From contig URCM01000097.1 of assembly GCA_900546355.1 (NCBI GenBank), forward strand, positions 1 to 11,784: 11,784 nucleotides of DNA. The letters are read 5' to 3'. This DNA comes from an uncultured Bacteroides sp. (GTDB lineage: Bacteria > Bacteroidota > Bacteroidia > Bacteroidales > Bacteroidaceae). This document shows positions 1 to 5,006 of this stretch, in pieces (position 1 is the first letter of the stretch; each line of letters opens with the position of its first letter). A model generated the notes under the pieces. The model was not told the origin of the DNA. It was given only the letters and a program-made list of their open reading frames with translations, and searched no databases. Position numbers and translations under genes: made by a program.

Positions 1-209
1 GTCTGTTGGAAAGGATGGACCGGGTGGTCATGGTTTCCGAGAATTACCACAAGGGCTGTTACCTTCGCAGGGATGAATACATGGTGCGTAAAGCGGATAC
101 GGTCATAGCCTATTGGGTTCTTGTGCCGAAAGGGGGAACATTCTACACGATAAGCAAGGCGTTGGAAAGCGGCAAGCCGGTCATCAACATCCACGAAAGG
201 CTGAGATAG
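1..209 (+). CDS. SLOG-family protein, YpsA/DUF1273-like (C-terminal part)
   Basis: The 5' end lies outside the window; the frame is open from base 3 and stops with TAG at 207-209. The visible part reads LLERMDRVVMVSENYHKGCY, followed by a short RRDEYMV segment, then ADTVIAYW and a glycine-rich GGTFYTI loop, and ends in GKPVINIH. That order (KGCY-x-R, R-x-x-MV, IAYW, GGT-x-YTI, G-K-x-VINI) is the C-terminal half of the YpsA/DUF1273 branch of the SLOG (Rossmann-like) superfamily. SLOG proteins are thought to bind nucleotide-derived ligands; the exact role of this branch is not settled. Related proteins are common accessory genes on Bacteroidales mobile elements. It points toward the tra operon from the other strand, so it is probably cargo and not a transfer gene. 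The family call is from recognised motifs only. Confidence 0.72.
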   Translation, partial: LLERMDRVVMVSENYHKGCYLRRDEYMVRKADTVIAYWVLVPKGGTFYTISKALESGKPVINIHERLR

Positions 210-252
210 TGGGAACCGGGTTGTGACATTTACATAACTTATGCAAATCCAC

Positions 253-468
253 ATGAACCGGGAACAAGCCGGAATGGACAAACAGGATATATTAAGAAAC
301 TATAACTTGAATGTCCGGACAAAACCGGTATCTTTGTCTTTATGAATCAATCCGGTAGCCCGGCTTTACGTATCGCGAGGCAGTATCCGATATCCGGAAG
401 CGGCTCTTGATGATGTGTACAGCCCGTATCTTGATAATAATATTGAAAAAAATATGAACCATGAATGA
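253..468 (+). pseudogene. small ORF interrupted by one in-frame TGA
   Basis: Starting at ATG 253, the frame gives MNREQAGMDKQDILRNYNLN and ten more residues to a TGA at 343-345. The same frame then stays open for another 40 codons, to TGA 466-468. The second half looks like real protein (for example RLYVSRGSIRYPEAALDDVY), and its end overlaps the ATG of the next gene at 461. A single-base change at 343-345 would give one protein of about 71 residues translationally coupled to the gene at 461. The simplest reading is a small accessory gene recently broken by a nonsense mutation; a sequencing error or two separate short peptides are alternatives. No family is recognised. Confidence 0.4.
306..336 (+). 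promoter_or_regulatory. Bacteroidetes-type promoter candidate
   Basis: TATCTTTG at 329-336 is an exact match to the Bacteroidetes -7 consensus TAnnTTTG, and a TTG at 307-309 sits 19 bases upstream, where a -33 element (TTTG-like) is expected. It would start transcription near 343, giving a leader of roughly 115 bases to the gene at 461. It lies inside the interrupted small frame, which would fit that frame being dead. Pattern match only. Confidence 0.35.
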
Positions 469-964
469 AAACTGGCCTGAAATTGTGGAGGATTTGTCAC
501 CTTGTCTTAGACCGGGAGCGATAAAAGGGGATTATCTGCGGGATGTAGGGTATTGCCTGAGATATCTCGGATGGAAAAAGACCAACGGAACAATGGTGTT
601 CCGGGACATGTGGCATTCAAGTGGGGATGACTCCGGACATCCCGATATCCTGCTCTGTAAAAAAGAGAAGGACGGCACCTGTCTGCCGGTTCTTCCTGTT
701 GTAGTAGAGTTGCCTGACAGTGAACCGTCCGGACGGCTGGCGTTGTCAATGCGGCGGTTAAAGCTTGATATCGGATTATATATAGGAAAAAATATCCGGT
801 TGTATTATCAGACTCCCGGTTACAAGGATGAACCAGTCTGCGCATTTGTGGCGGACTTTCAGAAAGATGACATGAACGGAAGTGCGATTTGCGACCTGCT
901 TCTTTATGAGAACTTCAGTCCGGAAAAGATGAACGGTTTTGTAATGGATGCCATACATGGGTAA
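461..964 (+). CDS. accessory protein with restriction-endonuclease-like (HsdR N-terminal-like) core
   Basis: A 167-residue soluble protein. After a helix with YLRDVGYCLRYLGW (residues 25-38), it has HPDILL (60-65) and then LPVVVELPD (78-86). This is the spacing of the PD...(D/E)xK nuclease core seen in type I restriction HsdR N-terminal domains and related proteins: Asp62 and Glu83 are in place. The lysine of ExK is replaced by Pro85, so if the fold is right it may be inactive, use another residue, or bind DNA or protein without cutting. A following helix, LSMRRLKLDIGLYI (95-108), fits the usual next helix of that fold. No signal peptide or membrane segment is seen. It follows the broken small frame with an overlapping ATGAATGA junction and ends before the hairpin at 1022-1066. 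The nuclease-fold assignment is by eye. Confidence 0.6.
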   Translation: MNENWPEIVEDLSPCLRPGAIKGDYLRDVGYCLRYLGWKKTNGTMVFRDMWHSSGDDSGHPDILLCKKEKDGTCLPVLPVVVELPDSEPSGRLALSMRRLKLDIGLYIGKNIRLYYQTPGYKDEPVCAFVADFQKDDMNGSAICDLLLYENFSPEKMNGFVMDAIHG

Positions 965-1021
965 TAAGAAAAACTTTATACCGGCATTTGTGCATTAATG
1001 CTCCCGCTTCATTCCCCATAC

Positions 1022-1066
1022 CAAAAGCCATTTTTATTCAATGGAAGATAATAAAAATGGCTTTTG
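1022..1066. terminator. perfect 16-bp hairpin, bidirectional terminator between convergent genes
   Basis: Bases 1022-1037 (CAAAAGCCATTTTTAT) are perfectly complementary to 1051-1066, with a 13-base loop. The hairpin sits between the + strand gene ending at 964 and the minus-strand gene ending at 1081. A-tracts and T-tracts at both sides of a GC core fit an intrinsic terminator usable in either direction, although the bases just outside the stem are not a long T run. It marks the boundary between the accessory genes and the tra block. Confidence 0.7.
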
Positions 1067-1080
1067 ATATAAACAGAATT

Positions 1081-1407
1081 TTAAATTATATCAGCACCCG
1101 TTTCCTGCTGCATCTTACGCTCCTTCTTTTTCTCTTTTTGCAGCTTTTTCTTAGCCTCCATTTCCGCCATGATCTGTTTCAGAGGCTTGACCGTTTCCGG
1201 TTCCTCACGTTTGAACCGCTTGAAATAGATACTTTCGATAAACAGTGGAAGCGGAGCTTTCCAGACCTCCTGCCTGTGGTTGTCTATCTTGCCGAGCTTG
1301 TCAGGATTCAGTCCCAATTCCCGGGCCATCTGTACCTGCCTGTCTGAAAGGCGGTGACGCTTCTGCGCCACCATCCATTTTTCCAATATCGCCTTTGTTA
1401 CTGCCAT
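1081..1407 (-). CDS. small basic conserved hypothetical protein downstream of tra genes
   Basis: A 108-residue protein starting at ATG 1407; a TTG two codons upstream is a weaker start. The N-terminal half has KAILEKWMVAQKRHRLSD and ARELGLNPDKLGKIDNH, a helical pattern I recall from small hypothetical proteins in many bacteria. The middle has PLPLFIESIYFKRFKREEPE. The C-terminus is a lysine- and glutamate-rich helix (about residues 78-100) that could be a coiled coil or bind nucleic acid. No catalytic motif is visible. The gene lies 84 bases downstream of traD and has its own promoter candidate at 1425-1432, so it may be transcribed separately as well as by read-through. Its function is unknown. 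Confidence 0.75.
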   Translation of the reverse strand: MAVTKAILEKWMVAQKRHRLSDRQVQMARELGLNPDKLGKIDNHRQEVWKAPLPLFIESIYFKRFKREEPETVKPLKQIMAEMEAKKKLQKEKKKERKMQQETGADII

Positions 1408-1424
1408 ACTCAATCAATTTATTA

Positions 1425-1432
1425 CAAAAGTA
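1425..1432 (-). promoter_or_regulatory. -7 promoter element TACTTTTG for the small basic protein gene
   Basis: Read on the minus strand, bases 1432-1425 give TACTTTTG, an exact TAnnTTTG match, 17 bases before the ATG at 1407. This predicts a very short leader and supports ATG 1407 over the upstream TTG. No clear -33 TTTG was found at the expected distance, so confidence is moderate. Confidence 0.4.
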
Positions 1433-1491
1433 AGACTTATAAAGGTATGAACATCTGATTTTTATCGTAAAATCTCCTTAGAATGAAAATT

Positions 1492-2277
1492 TCAGGCATA
1501 TTTGTTTATATCGAATACCTCTTTGTTCTTGGATATGGCCTTTCGCTTTGAAAGTGGCTTACCGGCTTCATCCAGATATTCATTGATCAGACTCTCTATT
1601 TTCTGCTGACAACCGATTTCATTTTCCAATATATTCAAAATTTCCGTACCGGAAAGCTTGTGATAAATGGTCATACTTGCACGGAGAGCTTTCTGCTTGT
1701 CCTCTGTAGCGGAGGTCAGCACTTCCGCTACATTATTCATTTCCTCGAATGTCATTGCCGTGTTGAATTCAGGATCAGGTTCGGCATCAACAGAAGCCAT
1801 CAATTCTGCTTTTTCCTCTTCGGTCAGACCCTTATTTTCCTGAGCCACATCATCCGCATCTATTTCCTCATCCTCCTCTATGGGTTCTTTTTCCATAGGT
1901 TCGGAACGTGTAGGAGTTTTTCTTGCCGTTTCCGGGTCTTCCAGATAGACTATTTTTGTCTTGCCGATTACATCATTATCCTCAGAAGGGGAAGAACCTG
2001 TCATTGTTCCGGGAATTTCTTGTACCACTTTTGTTGCCACTGACGATTTCTTGCGCCTTGCCTTTTTGCGGGCACTTTCAGCTTTCTTTTTCCGGCACTC
2101 CATCCGATATTTCCATAACTTGATACGGGCGATACGCATCATACGGTAAACCTTGTCCCATCCGTCATATATTTTTGGGCTGAAGATGAATATCCACAGT
2201 TGATAAAATATGAATATTGCGCATAGGACTTTGACGGTGAAATAAATTTTAGTTTCCATTGTCAGCATGTTTTTCAT
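1492..2277 (-). CDS. traD: conjugal transfer protein, TraD-like
   Basis: A 261-residue protein. A hydrophobic segment at residues 11-32 (IYFTVKVLCAIFIFYQLWIF core) predicts an N-terminal membrane anchor. It is followed by a strongly basic stretch (about 46-78, many RKK groups), a long acidic and probably disordered linker (about 115-170) and a helical C-terminal domain containing YHKLSGTEILNILENEIG. This layout and its place after two DUF3408 genes match the protein annotated TraD (DUF4122-like, as I recall) in CTnDOT-type elements. The most upstream ATG (2277) overlaps the preceding gene by 29 bases. ATGs at residues 4 and 7 (METK, base 2259, 11-base overlap) are equally possible starts. Either overlap implies translational coupling. 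The role is inferred from position; the biochemistry of this family is not established. Confidence 0.75.
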   Translation of the reverse strand: MKNMLTMETKIYFTVKVLCAIFIFYQLWIFIFSPKIYDGWDKVYRMMRIARIKLWKYRMECRKKKAESARKKARRKKSSVATKVVQEIPGTMTGSSPSEDNDVIGKTKIVYLEDPETARKTPTRSEPMEKEPIEEDEEIDADDVAQENKGLTEEEKAELMASVDAEPDPEFNTAMTFEEMNNVAEVLTSATEDKQKALRASMTIYHKLSGTEILNILENEIGCQQKIESLINEYLDEAGKPLSKRKAISKNKEVFDINKYA

Positions 2278-2701
2278 TATACAACTTTCTAATCTCCGGT
2301 TTGCATTTTTCCAGATGGTCTTTCACGATGCTATTGATATAGCCACATATGCTTGCTTTAGGTTCAATGATAAAGAGCAGTTGTCTGATCAGGTCGAGAT
2401 TCTCCTGTTCAATATCTACGCGTGCCCGCTTCGACAAAGGTTTACGAGTTAGGAATTTCTTTTTATAAATGGCACACAACTCATCAAGGTCAGGTGATTT
2501 TTTCTTTGTCTCAAGTTGATTTTCTGATACAAAGTTTTTTGGGGCTACACTTGATTGGTCTGTATCCTTTTTATTCAAACCGGATTTTCTGCCGATTGTT
2601 ATTTGTACAAGCCTTACAGAACTATGAATGGCTGTTATTATCAAAAGGAATACTACGATAATGGTGACTGCAATAGTCATGATGTCAAAAAATTGTCCCA
2701 T
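2249..2701 (-). CDS. traC: DUF3408 protein with N-terminal membrane anchor, TraC-like
   Basis: A 150-residue protein starting at ATG 2701, two bases after the stop of the preceding gene. Residues 7-26 (IMTIAVTIIVVFLLIITAIH) form a predicted transmembrane helix, which its neighbour traB lacks. A polar linker follows, and then a C-terminal domain (about 78-143) with FIIEPKASICGYINSIVKDH and EIRKLYNEK. The same pattern (hydrophobic, P-K-x-S, Y-I, HxE, EI-x-x-LY) recurs in the upstream gene, so the two are paralogues of the DUF3408 family found next to traA in Bacteroidales conjugative elements. The membrane anchor suggests one paralogue works at the envelope and the other in the cytoplasm. The gene symbol follows CTnDOT order. 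Confidence 0.8.
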   Translation of the reverse strand: MGQFFDIMTIAVTIIVVFLLIITAIHSSVRLVQITIGRKSGLNKKDTDQSSVAPKNFVSENQLETKKKSPDLDELCAIYKKKFLTRKPLSKRARVDIEQENLDLIRQLLFIIEPKASICGYINSIVKDHLEKCKPEIRKLYNEKHADNGN

Positions 2702-2703
2702 AA

Positions 2704-3141
2704 TTATTTTTTGTATAAAGGTTTATTATTGATTTGATTGTGATAGAGGCTGTCTATTTCCTCCTGGTATTGTTCTATATGGGCGGTCAGTACATCATCA
2801 ATGTATTTCGACATGCTGACCTTGGGGGCTACAACCGATAAAAATCTCTGTATGAACTGATAATTGTCGATTCCTATATAAGCCTGCTGCCTTTGCTGGA
2901 CATTACCACCCATGAGAAACTGTTTGCGGTACGAATCTGTACCGTCCTTTCGTTTCCTCTGTTTGGCGGCACTTTTCTCTACAGGCGCAGGTTCCGGATT
3001 ATTCGTTTCGCAATCACTCTGTTCTGATTCGTCAACGGTAATGAACGCATCTTCGGGTATATCCTTTCCGTAATTGGGTATATCTCCGGCCATAATGCCC
3101 CTGATCATCTCTTCATTTACGATTACTTGTTTTTTTGCCAT
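2704..3141 (-). CDS. traB: DUF3408 conjugal transfer protein, TraB-like
   Basis: The chosen start is ATG 3141 (MAKKQVIVNEEMIRGIMAGD), five bases after the traA stop. The frame is open up to 3237, but a start there would overlap traA by 91 bases. The product has 145 residues: an acidic, proline-rich N-terminal half, a basic KQRKRK patch near 60-65, and a DUF3408 C-terminal domain (about 70-134) with FIQRFLSVVAPKVSMSKYID and EEIDSLYH. No membrane segment or catalytic motif is seen. The helical C-terminus with a basic patch could bind DNA, and pairing with a ParA-like protein leaves room for a ParB-like role, but that is speculation. Confidence 0.82.
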   Translation of the reverse strand: MAKKQVIVNEEMIRGIMAGDIPNYGKDIPEDAFITVDESEQSDCETNNPEPAPVEKSAAKQRKRKDGTDSYRKQFLMGGNVQQRQQAYIGIDNYQFIQRFLSVVAPKVSMSKYIDDVLTAHIEQYQEEIDSLYHNQINNKPLYKK

Positions 3142-3146
3142 GGTAT

Positions 3147-3902
3147 TTATTTTTTGAATTTGACTAATAATTCTTCTGCCAGTTCTGTCAGTCCGCTGCC
3201 CTTCAACAATTTGGCGGGAGGTGGAAACAGAGTACAACGAAAGAAGTTCCTGGTTGCCAAAGACAGTTCCTTGTTATAGCGGTTAGTTTCCGGAATGATG
3301 GTATCCAATACCGTAAACTCCAACTTTTGCATGATGATATTATACGCATCAAAGACTTCCGTAGAAGCACGGGCATCTTTTCGGTTCCAAAAAAAGAGGA
3401 ATTCCTGTAAAGGGGCTTCCTTGCTTGCCTTGGCGTAATCCCAGACGCTGGTAGAGAACGAGAGACTGCTTTGCATTACAATACGGTCGGGAACAATCGG
3501 TGTAATCACGTAGTCCATATTCACGATGGTGTTGATTACGCCTGATGAGTTCACCGTTCCGGGCAGATCCACGATAATCAAGTCGTAATTCCCGTTATTC
3601 ATCAGTTTCCCAGCCGCAGCACGGGCATTCTCCGCCTTTGAACCGACAATCGTGTAGGCTTTCTTTAGGATACGTTCATACTGTGATTTCAACAGTTGCT
3701 TGAAGTATTCGCTTTGCTCGACTGTACGCATGTCCCTTTCTTTCATACGTACCAGGCTGTACTGCGGATAATCGCAGTCGATGACAGCCACATTCAATCC
3801 TTTCAGGTAATGATAATACCCTGCGAGCATAATTGTCATGGTCGATTTACCGACTCCGCCTTTCTGGTTGCAGATGGCGACTAAAACTGTGTCCTTTTTC
3901 AT
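3147..3902 (-). CDS. traA: ParA/MinD-family ATPase TraA of conjugative element
   Basis: A 251-residue deviant Walker-type ATPase. The Walker A loop is KGGVGKST (residues 14-21) with the signature lysine Lys14, the A' motif is VAVIDCDYPQ (38-47), and the Walker B region is YDLIIVDLPG (106-115). This is the ParA/Soj family, whose ATP-dependent dimers bind DNA non-specifically and move cargo. TraA is the first gene of the tra operon in CTnDOT-type elements. It is transcribed away from mobA from the shared 633-base gap, and traB follows after five bases. No typical ParB gene is nearby; the DUF3408 proteins are the only obvious partners. I found no exact TAnnTTTG directly upstream on the minus strand, so its promoter is not identified. 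Confidence 0.93.
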   Translation of the reverse strand: MKKDTVLVAICNQKGGVGKSTMTIMLAGYYHYLKGLNVAVIDCDYPQYSLVRMKERDMRTVEQSEYFKQLLKSQYERILKKAYTIVGSKAENARAAAGKLMNNGNYDLIIVDLPGTVNSSGVINTIVNMDYVITPIVPDRIVMQSSLSFSTSVWDYAKASKEAPLQEFLFFWNRKDARASTEVFDAYNIIMQKLEFTVLDTIIPETNRYNKELSLATRNFFRCTLFPPPAKLLKGSGLTELAEELLVKFKK

Positions 3903-3970
3903 TGCTTTTTTATTTTATGTTAAACATCAATTGAATTCAGTCTTTCAGTAAGTAAGGAATGACCGTATAT

Positions 3971-4148
3971 GTGCCGTAATATGGTCTGTACTCCATTCAG
4001 TCCGGCGGTCATTACTGCACATCACAAGTCTGCCGGTCGGACATTCCTTACTGCACGTGTGCAGTAATCCATTCGTGAATTATTCCGGTCATCCATTCTC
4101 TCATTCGGACAGTCGGTAAGTAAGTGATTCAGGCACTCTTTACTGCAC
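3971..4148. repeat. five TTACTGCAC sites, two as a 20-bp palindrome
   Basis: TTACTGCAC occurs on the + strand at 4012-4020, 4048-4056 and 4140-4148, and in inverse orientation (GTGCAGTAA) at 4059-4067. A one-mismatch inverse copy (GTGCCGTAA) lies at 3971-3979. The copies at 4048-4067 form a perfect 9-bp inverted repeat around a GT spacer, typical of a dimeric DNA-binding protein site. The position beside traA suggests operators for the tra promoter, or binding sites of a relaxosome, excision or partition protein. Confidence 0.65.
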
Positions 4149-4178
4149 ATATCCCGTCGTTCACGCTGCAAATAAAAG

Positions 4179-4234
4179 GGTATTTTTTCATACCGTCACC
4201 ATGTTTCGAGGGAGGTGACGACCTGTGTCACCAT
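4179..4234. repeat. hairpin CGTCACC/GGTGACG with nearby GTCACCAT copies
   Basis: CGTCACC at 4194-4200 pairs with GGTGACG at 4214-4220 across a 13-base loop. A smaller stem, GGTAT (4179-4183) with ATACC (4190-4194), abuts it. GTCACCAT is found at 4195-4202 and again at 4227-4234. It could be part of oriT or an operator before the mob promoter. Confidence 0.4.
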
Positions 4235-4285
4235 ATGTCATCACGTTACATATAACTTTCTATTTTACAACAAGATAAACCGCCA

Positions 4286-4293
4286 TAACTTTG
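4286..4293 (+). promoter_or_regulatory. -7 promoter element TAACTTTG for the mob operon
   Basis: TAACTTTG exactly matches the Bacteroidetes -7 consensus TAnnTTTG. A T-rich TTTTAC lies about 20 bases upstream (near 4263) as a weak -33. Transcription from here would give mobA a leader of about 240 bases that includes the palindrome cluster at 4403-4457. A second near match, TAACTTTC, lies at 4253-4260. Confidence 0.5.
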
Positions 4294-4342
4294 CACCGAC
4301 AACGGAACGGATACCGCTGCGGAGGATTCCCGAAGCCAAAGA

Positions 4343-4432
4343 ATGAGGCTGAAGGGGCAAACACAATTTGACGGTAGGAAAATTCATGTTCAAGCGAACA
4401 TAGCAAGTTGTGTTTCGGGCAGCCCGAAATGA
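4343..4432 (+). CDS. possible 29-codon leader peptide before mobA
   Basis: A short frame beginning MRLKGQTQFDGRKIH runs from ATG 4343 to TGA 4430-4432. It lies in the predicted mob leader, and its stop codon falls in the loop of the GCCCGAA/TTCGGGC hairpin (4422-4439). That arrangement resembles translational attenuation leaders, which are known for tetQ of CTnDOT. No Shine-Dalgarno sequence is clear, and the frame may be chance. Confidence 0.2.
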   Translation: MRLKGQTQFDGRKIHVQANIASCVSGSPK

Positions 4433-4457
4433 TTCGGGCATCCCGAAACAAACTTGC
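4403..4457. repeat. oriT: tandem palindromes inside a long inverted repeat, candidate oriT or attenuator
   Basis: Two near-identical palindromic 16-mers, TTCGGGCAGCCCGAAA (4414-4429) and TTCGGGCATCCCGAAA (4433-4448), lie 19 bases apart with 15 of 16 bases identical. They are enclosed by longer imperfect arms, with GCAAGTT at 4403-4409 pairing with AACTTGC at 4451-4457. The segments can pair in mutually exclusive ways. Further small stems follow: GCCGC/GCGGC (4456-4472 region) and GGAGG/CCTCC (4476-4490 region). Such clusters just upstream of a relaxase operon are typical of oriT; an RNA switch in the mob leader is the alternative. Confidence 0.45.
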
Positions 4458-4535
4458 CGCTCGCCTTGCGGCTCGGGAGGGATTTCCTCCAAAGTCGGAA
4501 ATCCATGACGGGAGATACAGCAACAGAAAACACCA

Positions 4536-5006
4536 ATGCGTATGGAAGAAAACAGTAAAAGAAGAACAAGAAGAAGCACGGGCAGAAAACCGAAGACCGA
4601 CCCGGCAGTATTCCGCTACGGTATCAAACTGACTTCGGAAGAGAACGGAAATTTCGAGCTGCTGTTTGAAAAATCCGGGATGAAACAACGGGCAAGATTC
4701 ATCAAGGCGATGATTTTCGGACGTGAAATGAAGGTCGTCAGAATCGACAAGGCTGCGATGGACTACTACATCAGACTTACAAATTTCTATCACCAGTTCC
4801 AGGCCATCGGCAACAACTACAACCAGACTGTGAAGGCAGTCAAGTCCAATTTCGGCGAGAAACGGGCGTTCGCCCTGCTCCGCAATCTGGAAAAGGCCAC
4901 CATCGACCTGGTGGTGCTGAGCAAGCGGATCATCATGCTTACCCGGGAGTTCGAGGAAAAATACCTTATAAAAAGAAAGAAGGAGGAACAGCAGAATGGT
5001 AGCTAA
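4536..5006 (+). CDS. mobA: mobilization protein MobA, relaxosome accessory protein
   Basis: A 156-residue (or 154 from the ATG at 4542) small basic protein. Residues 1-22 are Arg/Lys-rich. About 25-65 (VFRYGIKLTSEEN, then FEKSGMKQRARFIKAMIFG) read as a ribbon-helix-helix DNA-binding unit. About 80-145 is a helical domain with FQAIGNNYNQTVKAV and ALLRNLEKATIDLV, as in the plasmid MobC-type relaxosome accessory family. Such proteins bind oriT and help the relaxase nick. The gene leads the mob operon, and its end overlaps the start of mobB by 11 bases, so the two are probably translationally coupled. The leader is long and structured. Confidence 0.88.
   Translation: MRMEENSKRRTRRSTGRKPKTDPAVFRYGIKLTSEENGNFELLFEKSGMKQRARFIKAMIFGREMKVVRIDKAAMDYYIRLTNFYHQFQAIGNNYNQTVKAVKSNFGEKRAFALLRNLEKATIDLVVLSKRIIMLTREFEEKYLIKRKKEEQQNGS
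4981..4986 (+). promoter_or_regulatory. Shine-Dalgarno AGGAGG for mobB
   Basis: AGGAGG lies nine bases before ATG 4996, within the end of mobA. Strong Shine-Dalgarno sites are unusual in Bacteroidetes, so this one stands out from its neighbours and supports 4996 as the mobB start. Confidence 0.6.

Larger units (their letters stand above)
3903..4535. promoter_or_regulatory. divergent tra/mob control region and probable oriT region
   Basis: This 633-base stretch separates traA (minus) and mobA (plus) and holds no convincing long gene. The traA-proximal part (3940-4150) has repeated TTACTGCAC and TCCATTC motifs, the latter at 3992-3998, 4068-4074 and 4092-4098. The middle (4179-4234) has a hairpin and GTCACCAT repeats, and there is a promoter at 4286. 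The mobA-proximal part (4403-4495) is packed with palindromes. In related elements oriT lies just upstream of mobA, so the last part is the likeliest nick region. The exact nick site cannot be read from the sequence. Confidence 0.55.

Noticed and set aside
1022..1066. The two similar hairpins at 1022-1066 and 10026-10065 as ends of a transposon
   Set aside because: Each sits at the end of a gene block and has terminator-like form. Similarity is limited to a short GCC/CACC-ATTTTT core, and no transposase or target duplication was found.
3142..3237. Upstream extension of traB to a start at 3237
   Set aside because: It would overlap traA by 91 bases. The ATG at 3141 sits five bases after the traA stop and gives the expected N-terminus.
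3903..4200. Repeats before mobA as a CRISPR array
   Set aside because: The repeated units are only 9 bases, occur in both orientations and are irregularly spaced, and no cas genes are present.
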